64,000 bases of DNA from UBA965 sp040396955 (GTDB lineage: Bacteria; Chloroflexota; Chloroflexia; Chloroflexales; Roseiflexaceae): contig JBBAWX010000001.1 in NCBI GenBank assembly GCA_040396955.1, positions 1 through 64,000 on the forward strand, given 5' to 3'. Shown here piece by piece: positions 7,102 to 15,379 of the stretch; within the stretch, counting starts at the first letter, position 1, and each line of letters starts with the position of its first letter. Below the pieces are notes generated by a model. The model did no database searches, was not told the DNA's origin, and worked only from the letters and a program-made list of their open reading frames with translations. The position numbers and the translations under genes are program-made.

Positions 7102-9486
7102 ATGCGACGATATGTATGGTTACTGCTCATCGGTTTGTGTAGTGTGGTATGGGCAACACCGCTCCCCGTACAAGCAGCCGATAGCGTGACTGCGATTGCG
7201 GCGGGTCCCTATCATTCGTGTGCCGTCATGAACAAACAGGTCTGGTGTTGGGGCAAAAATACTTTGGGCCAACTAGGCGATGGCACAACCACCAATCGTG
7301 CTGGAGCGGTGCGGGTCATCAAAGAATCAGACGGTCTGCCGCTCCAGAATGCTACGGCCGTTGATGCCAGCGTCGGGCATAGTTGTGCGATTGTCGATAA
7401 ACAAGTCTGGTGCTGGGGTGCGAATTTCGAAGGAAAACTTGGTGATGGCACGACGATCGATCGTTTGGGCGCCGTGCTGGTGCAAAAAAGCGATAGTACT
7501 ACCCTCGACAACGTGACGGCCATTGCGCTCGGGTATCATTTCAGCTGTGCCATCAGTAATGCACAGGTCTGGTGTTGGGGAGATAACCAAGAGGGTGAAA
7601 TCGGCAACGGTACGACAACAAGTGCCACTGCTGGTGCCGTGTTGGCCGATTATGGATCGACTGCATTCACCAATGTCACCAAGATTTCTGCCGGGCGCAA
7701 ACATATATGTGCCATAAGTGAGGGCAAGGCCTATTGTTGGGGTACCAACGATGAAGGTCAACTGGGGATTGGCACGACATCGGCCTATGAGCTGTATCCT
7801 GCGCATGTGCGTGAAGAAGGTGGTAGCGAAGCCTTGACGGGATTTACCGACATTGCCGCAGGCTGGGCCCATTCGTGTGGCGTGGTCAACAAATACGTCT
7901 ATTGTTGGGGCTGGAATACAAGTGGTCAGTTGGGCGTCAACGACAGTGGAGTGCATATCAGTGCACGAAAATCACTCAAAACGGGTGGTTTCTCATATGC
8001 AAATGCATCACGGATTGTGGTCGGCTCTCCGTTTAGTTGTGTACTTGAGGCACAAGCGGTCTGGTGTACAGGTGAGAATACCAATGGTGCATTGGCAACA
8101 AATACGCTCACGAGTTCGACGGTCGGGGTAGCATCTCAGTACCGTGGTGGTGGGTTCCTCACAGGGGTTACTGATATCACCACTGGGCTCTCGCATGCCT
8201 GTGCCATCATCAAGAAACAGGCATGGTGTTGGGGCGAGAATACGGATGGTCAGCTCGGCGATGGCACCACCGAAGATCGCCTTGGGGCGGTGCGAGTGGC
8301 GTTTGACGAGAGTGTGACTGCAGTGGTGCGTAATCTACAACCGGCTACTGCGGTTTCGGGTGGCCTGAACCAATCGTGTGCCGTGGTCAACAAACAAGCC
8401 TATTGTTGGGGTGATAACACCAACGGTGAGCTCGGTAATGCTGGAGCATTAGCCTACACAAGCGCGCGTGTGGTCGTAACCGCGGCTGGTGCACCCCTTA
8501 CTAATGTGACCGCTGTGTCATCTGGTTATTCGCATGCGTGTGCCGTTGCCAACAAACAAGCCTACTGTTGGGGCACAAACGGTGGTGAGTTGGGTGACAA
8601 CACGACTACCAATCGTACAGGAGCTGTGGCTGTACAGACGGCCACAGGTACGTTGACCGGTGTGACGGCCATTAGTGCTGGAACAAACCTTTCATGTGCC
8701 ATTGCCAACAAGCAGGCCTATTGTTGGGGGAATAATTTTTATGGTGGCGTCGGTGATGGAACGAATGTGGATAAACTGGTAGCGACCCTTGTTGTGAATG
8801 CTACGGCGCCTCTTACAAAGGTGACTGCAATTGCAGCCGGGTATGGGCATGCCTGTGCTGTGGCCAATAAAATTGTCTACTGCTGGGGGGTCAATGGTGT
8901 TGGCCAAATCGGTAACAATAGCCTCGTGAACGTTGCATTGGCTACCGAAGTGCAGTTGGATGGTGGCTTGTTGCTCAATAAAGCTACTGATGTCGGGGTA
9001 GGAGATGAAAATAGTTGTGCCATCAACAACAAGCAAGTCTACTGCTGGGGTGTAAATGGTAGTGGCCAAGTTGGTGATGGTACAACCACTAATCGCCGTG
9101 TGGCGACTCGTGTGATGGTTGATGCTACCACCCCACTTGGTGCTGCCACCCAACTCGGCGTCGGCGGGTATCATGCGTGTGCACTCGTTAGCAAGCAGGT
9201 CTATTGTTGGGGTGATAATGGCGATGGTCAGCTTGGTGATGGCAATTCGGGCACACAAAGTGTCTATGCCGTCGCTGCGAAATATCTTGTAAGTGATGTT
9301 CAACTCACCGGTGTGACGCAGGTGAAAGCCGGGTACTATCACACGTGTGCAGTCATCGCCAAACAGGTCTGGTGTTGGGGCGCAAACGGGAGTAACCAGC
9401 TTGGCGACGACACGAGCACTGATCGAAAGGGCGCTGTAAAGTCGCTATTTCATCGTATCTTGTTGACACAACTCAAGGGGCTATGA
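7102..9486 (+). CDS. Secreted RCC1-repeat protein, 14 blades, paralogue 1
   Basis: Probably exported beta-propeller protein of about 794 residues. The N-terminus is a signal peptide ending near PLPVQA-ADS. The rest is 14 RCC1-like repeats of 50-59 residues with consensus VTAIAAGxxHSCAVxNKQ, then WCWGxNxxGQLGDGTT. Fourteen repeats fit two seven-bladed propellers; the longer linker between repeats 7 and 8 (VRNLQP) supports that boundary. Every repeat keeps two Cys about ten residues apart, likely disulfides. No sorting signal or membrane anchor follows. ATG 7102 is preferred over 7096 because GAAAG (7091-7095) touches the first ATG. Ligand and function are unknown. Confidence 0.88.
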   Translation: MRRYVWLLLIGLCSVVWATPLPVQAADSVTAIAAGPYHSCAVMNKQVWCWGKNTLGQLGDGTTTNRAGAVRVIKESDGLPLQNATAVDASVGHSCAIVDKQVWCWGANFEGKLGDGTTIDRLGAVLVQKSDSTTLDNVTAIALGYHFSCAISNAQVWCWGDNQEGEIGNGTTTSATAGAVLADYGSTAFTNVTKISAGRKHICAISEGKAYCWGTNDEGQLGIGTTSAYELYPAHVREEGGSEALTGFTDIAAGWAHSCGVVNKYVYCWGWNTSGQLGVNDSGVHISARKSLKTGGFSYANASRIVVGSPFSCVLEAQAVWCTGENTNGALATNTLTSSTVGVASQYRGGGFLTGVTDITTGLSHACAIIKKQAWCWGENTDGQLGDGTTEDRLGAVRVAFDESVTAVVRNLQPATAVSGGLNQSCAVVNKQAYCWGDNTNGELGNAGALAYTSARVVVTAAGAPLTNVTAVSSGYSHACAVANKQAYCWGTNGGELGDNTTTNRTGAVAVQTATGTLTGVTAISAGTNLSCAIANKQAYCWGNNFYGGVGDGTNVDKLVATLVVNATAPLTKVTAIAAGYGHACAVANKIVYCWGVNGVGQIGNNSLVNVALATEVQLDGGLLLNKATDVGVGDENSCAINNKQVYCWGVNGSGQVGDGTTTNRRVATRVMVDATTPLGAATQLGVGGYHACALVSKQVYCWGDNGDGQLGDGNSGTQSVYAVAAKYLVSDVQLTGVTQVKAGYYHTCAVIAKQVWCWGANGSNQLGDDTSTDRKGAVKSLFHRILLTQLKGL

Positions 9487-9505
9487 CGTAGAGGCGACAC
9501 GTACG

Positions 9506-9542
9506 CCCGCCTGCACGCCCCAAGGCGTGCAGGCGGGTTTTT
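9506..9542 (+). terminator. Intrinsic terminator after RCC1 paralogue 1
   Basis: A perfect 14-bp GC-rich stem (CCCGCCTGCACGCC with its complement) and a CCAA loop are followed by TTTTT. It lies between convergent genes. The T tract serves the plus strand only. Confidence 0.88.
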
Positions 9543-9551
9543 GTGCAACGG

Positions 9552-11216
9552 CTACTTGACGGCGGCCTGCATGATGGTCTGCATGCGTGCCACCAGCTCT
9601 GCCGGGTCGACCGCCATGCCGTCGAGGAGCATGGCGCTGGCGTAGAGTTGCTCGACGACGGCCTGGGCCACGGGGTCATTGGGGTCGTGCTGCAGGCGTT
9701 GGGCCACACCGGCGATAATCGGGTGCGCACGGTTGATCTCCACTTTGCGCACGGGCGCTTGCTCTTCGCGGTTGAGCAGGCGTTGCATGCGCTCGTAGTC
9801 GCTGTTGCCACTNNNNNNNNNNNNNNNNNNNNNNNNNNNNNNNNNNNNNNNNNNNNNNNNNNNNNNNNNNNNNNNNNNNNNNNNNNNNNNNNNNNNNNNN
9901 NNNNNNNNNNNNCGGCTCTGCACGGCGTCGAGGTGTGGGCTCTGCTTGGCACTCGTGGCATCACTGGCCAGCACGTAGTAGATTTCGTTTTGATCGGCGC
10001 CCATGCGCTCCACATAGCCTTTGAGTGTGGTCAACTCTGAGCCATGCGTGCTGTGGAAACGAAGGAGCGGCAAGATATCGTCTTTGGCGCCGGGGTCGAT
10101 GGCGATGCCCTCTTTGAAGAAGAGGCCGAACTCCTGCCAAAAGCGGGCGAATTTTTCGGCATCGTTGGCGGCGAGGTCGTTGACCTCTTTGATGAAGCGA
10201 CTCGTCAGCGTCTTGCGAATGCGCGTGGCGGTCTGAGTGCCCTGGAGCATCTCGCGTGAGACGTTGAGGGGCAGATCTTCGCTGTCGATGACCCCTTCCA
10301 TGAAGCGGAGCCACTGCGGAAGCATCTCTTTGGTCTCGGCCTGGATGAGCACGCGCCGTGAATAGAGTGCCACGGTGCCTTCGACCTTGCGCTCAATCAT
10401 GCCACGTTCACGCCGCGATGGCACAAACAGCAGGGCATGGAGATCGATGGGGGCATCGGTAGAGAGATGGATGGTCAAGAGTGGCTCATCCATGTCGAAG
10501 GTGAGTTGCTGATAAAAGTCGCTATAGCGCTGGGCCTCAACGGTACGGGGTGCGACCCGCCACAGGGCTTCGGTGTCGTTGACGACATCGTCGCCTACCG
10601 TGATGGGGATGGGGATGTAGCGTGAGTGCTTGCGGATAATCTGCTTGAGGCGCCATTCGTCTGCAAATTCGTGGGCATCATCCTTCAAAAACAGGGTAAT
10701 GGTGGTGCCTCGTTCGCTACGTTGGCCAGGGCGGATGACGTAGGTGTCGTTGCCGTCGCATTCCCACTCGGCGGCCTCAGCATCGGGCTGGTACGACAAA
10801 CTCTGTACCACGATGCGCTCTGCCACCACAAACGCCGAATAAAAGCCCACACCGAATTGCCCGACGAGGTCGCCACGCTGGCCAGCCTCGAGGCTTTCGA
10901 TGAGCGCCTTGGTGCCCGATTTGGCAATGGTGCCAAGGTTTTCGGCCAGCTCGGTGCTGGTCATGCCCGAGCCCGTATCGCTGATGGTAATGGTGTGTGC
11001 CTCGGTATCAACGGTGATGTGGATGTGCGGCTCGAGCTGAGCATCACGGATGTTGGCATCGGTGACCTGCACAAAGCGCACGCGGTTGATGGCGTCGGCG
11101 GCGTTCGAGATGAGCTCGCGGAGGAAGATTTCACGGTCGGAGTAGAGTGAGTGCGTCAGAATATGCAGGAGCTGACGCATTTCAGCACGAAATGGGACGG
11201 CGTTTTCGCTAGTCAC
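9552..11216 (-). CDS. htpG: Molecular chaperone HtpG (Hsp90), interrupted by an assembly gap
   Basis: Bacterial Hsp90, an ATP-dependent homodimeric cytoplasmic chaperone. The N-terminal GHKL ATPase motifs are clear: ISNAADAINRVRF, DTGSGM, GTIAKSGT and GQFGVGFYSAF. The middle domain runs to SPHLDAVQS, then 100 N interrupt it. The C-terminal dimerisation part resumes at SGNSDYERMQRLL. Start is GTG at 11216, with an AAGGGA-type site upstream. Visible residues total about 520 against a usual 610-640. Comparison with E. coli HtpG suggests about 90 missing residues, so the real gap is nearer 270 nt than 100. Confidence 0.95.
   Translation of the reverse strand: MTSENAVPFRAEMRQLLHILTHSLYSDREIFLRELISNAADAINRVRFVQVTDANIRDAQLEPHIHITVDTEAHTITISDTGSGMTSTELAENLGTIAKSGTKALIESLEAGQRGDLVGQFGVGFYSAFVVAERIVVQSLSYQPDAEAAEWECDGNDTYVIRPGQRSERGTTITLFLKDDAHEFADEWRLKQIIRKHSRYIPIPITVGDDVVNDTEALWRVAPRTVEAQRYSDFYQQLTFDMDEPLLTIHLSTDAPIDLHALLFVPSRRERGMIERKVEGTVALYSRRVLIQAETKEMLPQWLRFMEGVIDSEDLPLNVSREMLQGTQTATRIRKTLTSRFIKEVNDLAANDAEKFARFWQEFGLFFKEGIAIDPGAKDDILPLLRFHSTHGSELTTLKGYVERMGADQNEIYYVLASDATSAKQSPHLDAVQSXXXXXXXXXXXXXXXXXXXXXXXXXXXXXXXXXXSGNSDYERMQRLLNREEQAPVRKVEINRAHPIIAGVAQRLQHDPNDPVAQAVVEQLYASAMLLDGMAVDPAELVARMQTIMQAAVK
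9813..9912. other. Assembly gap (100 N) in htpG
   Basis: Exactly 100 N, a conventional scaffold placeholder. The htpG reading frame happens to match on both sides of the literal length. Family length implies a larger real gap. Confidence 0.95.
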
Positions 11217-11559
11217 GGGGCATTCCCTTTCTCATGGCGAAGGCAGTTGCCGATAATAGGCACATCGCTTTTATCATAGCGAGAAATCTTCATCGACTCC
11301 ACAAGAAAAACGTTAACGTTTGTACCTGAGTCATGTAATGGAGCATGGTGGAACAGCAATAAAAGACATAACGTGTTGTTGTGTGAAATATTCTGCGGGA
11401 ATGCACGAATAGTTTGTCTTCGAGCAATCAATGATTGAGTATCAGCAATCTTTTGTTACACTATGTGTAACCACTAATCACATGTAATAGACGTGCTTGT
11501 GTGTTTGTTTCTGACTCTCGTAGGAGAAACAATTGCAATTGATATGAGGAGATACTACA
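11217..11559. promoter_or_regulatory. Divergent control region between htpG and RCC1 paralogue 2
   Basis: No gene is seen. Three perfect palindromes stand out: AAACGTTAACGTTT (11308-11321), CAATCA-A-TGATTG (11425-11437) and GTTACAC-TAT-GTGTAAC (11455-11471). No CIRCE element was recognised. The first palindrome is nearer htpG and the other two nearer the RCC1 gene, so they may be operators for different regulators. Confidence 0.5.
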
Positions 11560-14007
11560 ATGGTGCCACGTTGGTTGACGTTGGTGATGATTTGTATCAT
11601 GTGTTTTGGTCATTGGTCATCGCTCCCTCATCTCAATGCTGCCGAAGCAGTCACATCGGTGGGGTTAGGAGCACATTTTAGTTGTGCGGTGCAAAACAAA
11701 AATGTGTGGTGTTGGGGGCGGAACAATCTCGGGCAACTGGGGGATGGTACCACCACAAACCGTGAAGGCGCGGTACAAGTCATCAAGCAGAGTGATTTGT
11801 TGCCGTTGGGTGGTGCGACCATGGTGGTTGCCGGCTACAACCATGCGTGTGCGGTGGTGAACAAGCAGGTATGGTGTTGGGGAAACAATACTTCTGGTGA
11901 ATTGGGAATTTCCAATGCAACTACATCGAGTACTCGGGCCGTACAAGTGCAACTTGACAGTGGTGGTTCATTAGATGGGGTGACTGCCATCGCCCTCGGC
12001 ACGGGGTTTTCGTGTGCGGTGGTGAACAAGCAAGTCTGGTGCTGGGGAAGCAATGCGGCCGGGCAACTCGGTGATGCAACAACGATCGATGCCACGAATG
12101 GTGCGATACCATCGACCAACGATGGGGCACCACTGAACAATGTAACGGCGCTTGCGGCTGGGAATGCCCATACATGTGCGGTGGTCAATAAGCAAGTGTG
12201 GTGTTGGGGTGCGAATGATGTTGGACAACTCGGGAATGGTGCCACAAGTAGCTCGGAGCTCATCGCCGTGCAGGTCCAGTTGTATGGCGGCGGCGGTGTA
12301 TTAGGATATGTCACGATGATTTCATCGCGGTATAACCATACCTGTGTTGTGACTGGTGTTATAACTGGCGGAGTAGGGATGTGTTGGGGGCAAAATGTAT
12401 CTGGGCAACTAGGTACCAACGACGATACCGATTATGCTGCGGCTCGCCTCATAAAACATGTGACCACGGGTGGATTGACCAATATTTTATTGCCCAATGT
12501 GACCATGGTAGCAGCGGGTTCGCCGTTTAGTTGTGGCGTGTCGAATCGCAGTGTTTGGTGCTGGGGATACAACGGTAAAGGGGTACTGGCAGATGGCACC
12601 TACGTCGATCAACTCGGAGCGGTCGCATCACAGTATCGTGGTGGTACCGCGATTAGCGGTGCGGTAACGATTCATAGTGGTTTAACACATGCCTGTGCGG
12701 TGGTCAGCAAACAAATCTGGTGTTGGGGCGATAATACGTACGGTCAGGTGGGAGATGGTAGTACCACGCGTCGCAATGGTGCGATGCGTGTTGTGTTTGC
12801 ACAAACCGGATCTGGAACGAGTGCCGTCAATCGGACCCTGAAGCCGGCCACTCAGGTGAGCGCAGGGACCAATCACTCGTGCGCTGTCATCAACAAGCAG
12901 GCCTGGTGCTGGGGCGATAATTCGTTTGGTGAGCTGGGAGTTGCTGATTCGTTGGGAGTCGTGCCCTATGGTGCCTACCAAGTACGTACACTAGACGGAG
13001 CACCGCTGACCAATGTAACCGATATTGCACTTGGCGGATATAGTGCATGTGCCGTTGCCAACAAGCAGGCCTGGTGTTGGGGCTTCAATGCCTCTGGCCA
13101 ACTCGGTGATGGTACGACGACCGATCGTATTGGCGCCGTACAAGTCCAGACCTCGTCAGGCGTCTTGAGCAATGTGACTGCGGTATCTGTGGGCGGTGGT
13201 ACTGCGTGTGCGGTAGCCGACAAGAAGGCATGGTGCTGGGGAGACGCGCCAGTTGGAAATGGTACATCGGATGCGGCAACCACGGCAAAGGCGGTGGTCA
13301 TGACGGGGATGGTGCCGCTGACCAACGTGACTTCCATTGCTGCGGGGAGTGGTCATGCCTGTGCGGTCAGTAGCAAAAAAGTCTATTGTTGGGGGCAAAA
13401 TGGTGCCGGACAATTAGGCAACGACAGCTATGACACATCGTTGGTGGCTGGCCCTGTCTACATTGATGTGCCGTTTGAGGGTGGCACTGACACCATGTTG
13501 ACCAAAGCGAGCATGGTGGAGGTTGGTCAGTATTTTAGCTGTGCCATCAACAACAAAGAAGTTTACTGTTGGGGCGAAAACAGCTCTGGTCAATTAGGTA
13601 TTGGGTCGACGTCACCGAGTGTGCGTGCGAATGCTCGGCGGGTGCGCAAAGATGCAACCACCTCGCTAAATGGCGCAGCCATGTTAGCGGTAGGGAACAA
13701 TCATGCGTGTGTCGTTGCAAGTAATCAGTTGTACTGCTGGGGGAGCAATTTGGCAGGGCAACTCGCAGATAATACGGTCATTGATCGCTATTATGCGCAA
13801 CTTGCCACTACCAACGGTACAACCGCGGTGCCGAAAGTCCTCAAGATATCAGCAGGGGTGCAACACACCTGTGTTGTTTATGCAACCGATAAGCGGGTCT
13901 GGTGTTGGGGGAGTAACAGTGTTGGGCAACTGGGTGATGGGACAGTGGTAGATGCAGCAGTGCCGGTGCCAGCCTATATTGCCTATGTCTATTTTACTGG
14001 GGTGTAA
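11560..14007 (+). CDS. Secreted RCC1-repeat protein, 14 blades, paralogue 2
   Basis: Paralogue of the 7102-9486 product with the same plan: a signal peptide ending near HLNAAEA, then 14 RCC1-like repeats, 815 residues in all. The paralogues match blade for blade. Blade 6 is the odd one in both (GSPFSC start, ASQYRGG end), and the blade 7-8 linker is long in both (VNRTLKP here). Each blade keeps the Cys pair. Blade 5 carries a short insert and blade 10 is shortened. GAGGAG lies 8-9 nt before ATG 11560. No anchor is visible, so probably secreted or loosely surface-attached. Function is unknown. Confidence 0.88.
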   Translation: MVPRWLTLVMICIMCFGHWSSLPHLNAAEAVTSVGLGAHFSCAVQNKNVWCWGRNNLGQLGDGTTTNREGAVQVIKQSDLLPLGGATMVVAGYNHACAVVNKQVWCWGNNTSGELGISNATTSSTRAVQVQLDSGGSLDGVTAIALGTGFSCAVVNKQVWCWGSNAAGQLGDATTIDATNGAIPSTNDGAPLNNVTALAAGNAHTCAVVNKQVWCWGANDVGQLGNGATSSSELIAVQVQLYGGGGVLGYVTMISSRYNHTCVVTGVITGGVGMCWGQNVSGQLGTNDDTDYAAARLIKHVTTGGLTNILLPNVTMVAAGSPFSCGVSNRSVWCWGYNGKGVLADGTYVDQLGAVASQYRGGTAISGAVTIHSGLTHACAVVSKQIWCWGDNTYGQVGDGSTTRRNGAMRVVFAQTGSGTSAVNRTLKPATQVSAGTNHSCAVINKQAWCWGDNSFGELGVADSLGVVPYGAYQVRTLDGAPLTNVTDIALGGYSACAVANKQAWCWGFNASGQLGDGTTTDRIGAVQVQTSSGVLSNVTAVSVGGGTACAVADKKAWCWGDAPVGNGTSDAATTAKAVVMTGMVPLTNVTSIAAGSGHACAVSSKKVYCWGQNGAGQLGNDSYDTSLVAGPVYIDVPFEGGTDTMLTKASMVEVGQYFSCAINNKEVYCWGENSSGQLGIGSTSPSVRANARRVRKDATTSLNGAAMLAVGNNHACVVASNQLYCWGSNLAGQLADNTVIDRYYAQLATTNGTTAVPKVLKISAGVQHTCVVYATDKRVWCWGSNSVGQLGDGTVVDAAVPVPAYIAYVYFTGV

Positions 14008-14015
14008 CAACAACA

Positions 14016-14044
14016 CGACCACACTGCTACGAGCAGTGTGGTCG
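14016..14044. terminator. Hairpin between convergent RCC1 paralogue 2 and purK
   Basis: A perfect 13-bp stem (CGACCACACTGCT and its complement) with a 3-nt loop. Flanks are moderately T-rich on both strands, so it probably terminates both convergent genes. Confidence 0.7.
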
Positions 14045-14052
14045 TTGCGTAT

Positions 14053-15219
14053 TTAATCGCGACTACGGCGTGACTTAGGCGCCCCCGTACCTTCAGGAGG
14101 ATCGGGGAGCCATACTCCGGGTAAGTTGCGGCATTCCTCGATTTTGCGATGGAGCGTGGCCATGTCGCGGGCCACAATGGTGAGATGCCCCACCTTGCGC
14201 TCGGGGCGTGGCTCTTTGTGGTAGAGATGCACATGTACACCACTCGGGATGGCCGAGATGTCTGGAATGGCACCAATGAGGTTGATCATGGCACTCATGC
14301 CGCGCAAGGTGGTGGGACCGAGTGGCAACCCGCAGACGGCGCGCACGTGGTTTTCGAATTGCGAGGTAATGGCACCCTCAATGCTCCAGTGCCCCGAATT
14401 GTGTACTCGGGGAGCGAGTTCGTTGACGAGCAAGCGTGGCCCCTGGGCAGTCTTGACTTCGAAGCACTCAATGGCGAGTACGCCCACGTAGTCGAGTGCG
14501 CTCAGGAGGCGCTCGGCAATGGTGTCGGCTTGTGCCTCAACATCGGGGTGGACGTTGGCGGCTGGGGCGATGGAGAGGCGCAAGATGCCATCGTGATGGT
14601 GGTTTTCAACAAGTGGATAGCGGAGAATGGCACCACTGCGGTCACGCACTGCCAAGATGGAAAGCTCACGTTGAAAGGGCACCAGCCCCTCTAAAATCAG
14701 ATCAACTCCGGCCAAATCGACCACCGCTTGGTAGGCCTGGGTGAGGCCCGTAATGGATTTTTGCCCTTTGCCGTCGTAGCCCATGGTACGGGTCTTGAGG
14801 ATGGCCGGCAAACCGGTAGTCTTGATGGCGTTGGCCACACTGCTCGTCGCATCGACCGGTGCAAACGGCGCCGTGGCCACCCCTTGTGCGTTGATGAACT
14901 GCTTCTCACTGAGCCGGTTCTGACAAACGGCGAGCGCCGCTGGTGCCGGGAAGACGGGGCGTAGGCCGGCCAAATAGTTGGCGGCCGGTGCTGGGACATT
15001 TTCAAACTCGTAGCTAATCACATCGACGGCATCGGCGAAAATTTTGAGCAACGGTTTTTGGTCGTAGTTGCCACGGTGATGCTGGGCGACTAGTGCCGCG
15101 GCAGCTGCCACACTTGGTTCGTAGATGTGGCATTTGATGCCGAGTGGGATTGCCGAGAGTGCCAACATTTGGGCCAGCTGGCCGCCACCAAGGATGCCCA
15201 GCGTCGTGTAAGTTGTCAT
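14053..15219 (-). CDS. purK: N5-carboxyaminoimidazole ribonucleotide synthase PurK
   Basis: ATP-grasp enzyme converting AIR, bicarbonate and ATP to N5-CAIR in purine biosynthesis; PurE (17182-17682) then rearranges the product. The 388-residue protein has the N-terminal LGILGGGQLAQM motif, the ATP-grasp segment KTRTMGYDGKGQ and the C-terminal ELAPRVHNSGHW motif. I start at ATG 15219 because GGTGA lies 6 nt upstream and the family motif begins within a few residues; longer starts add a low-complexity segment. It is divergent from the GH99-like gene. Confidence 0.96.
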   Translation of the reverse strand: MTTYTTLGILGGGQLAQMLALSAIPLGIKCHIYEPSVAAAAALVAQHHRGNYDQKPLLKIFADAVDVISYEFENVPAPAANYLAGLRPVFPAPAALAVCQNRLSEKQFINAQGVATAPFAPVDATSSVANAIKTTGLPAILKTRTMGYDGKGQKSITGLTQAYQAVVDLAGVDLILEGLVPFQRELSILAVRDRSGAILRYPLVENHHHDGILRLSIAPAANVHPDVEAQADTIAERLLSALDYVGVLAIECFEVKTAQGPRLLVNELAPRVHNSGHWSIEGAITSQFENHVRAVCGLPLGPTTLRGMSAMINLIGAIPDISAIPSGVHVHLYHKEPRPERKVGHLTIVARDMATLHRKIEECRNLPGVWLPDPPEGTGAPKSRRSRD

Positions 15220-15303
15220 AATTTTCACCATCATGTTGGGCTGCTTCTTCCATTCTACCAAATATTTCGCCTGCTCCTGCATTTGTATCGGCACGGATCT
15301 GCG

Positions 15304-15333
15304 TTGGAAGGGGAGGCTCGCCACCCGTATAAT
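15304..15333 (+). promoter_or_regulatory. Predicted promoter of the GH99-like gene
   Basis: TTGGAA (15304-15309), an 18-nt spacer and a perfect TATAAT (15328-15333). It lies 46 nt upstream of the chosen start codon. Confidence 0.5.
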
Positions 15334-15379
15334 GGAAATGTCTGTCATAAATCAAACACCGACGAACAGGAAATCACCG

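Noticed and set aside
7102..14007. RCC1 paralogues as a composite mobile element around htpG
   Set aside because: They are full coding genes in direct orientation with no transposase, terminal inverted repeats or target duplications; ordinary gene duplication explains them.
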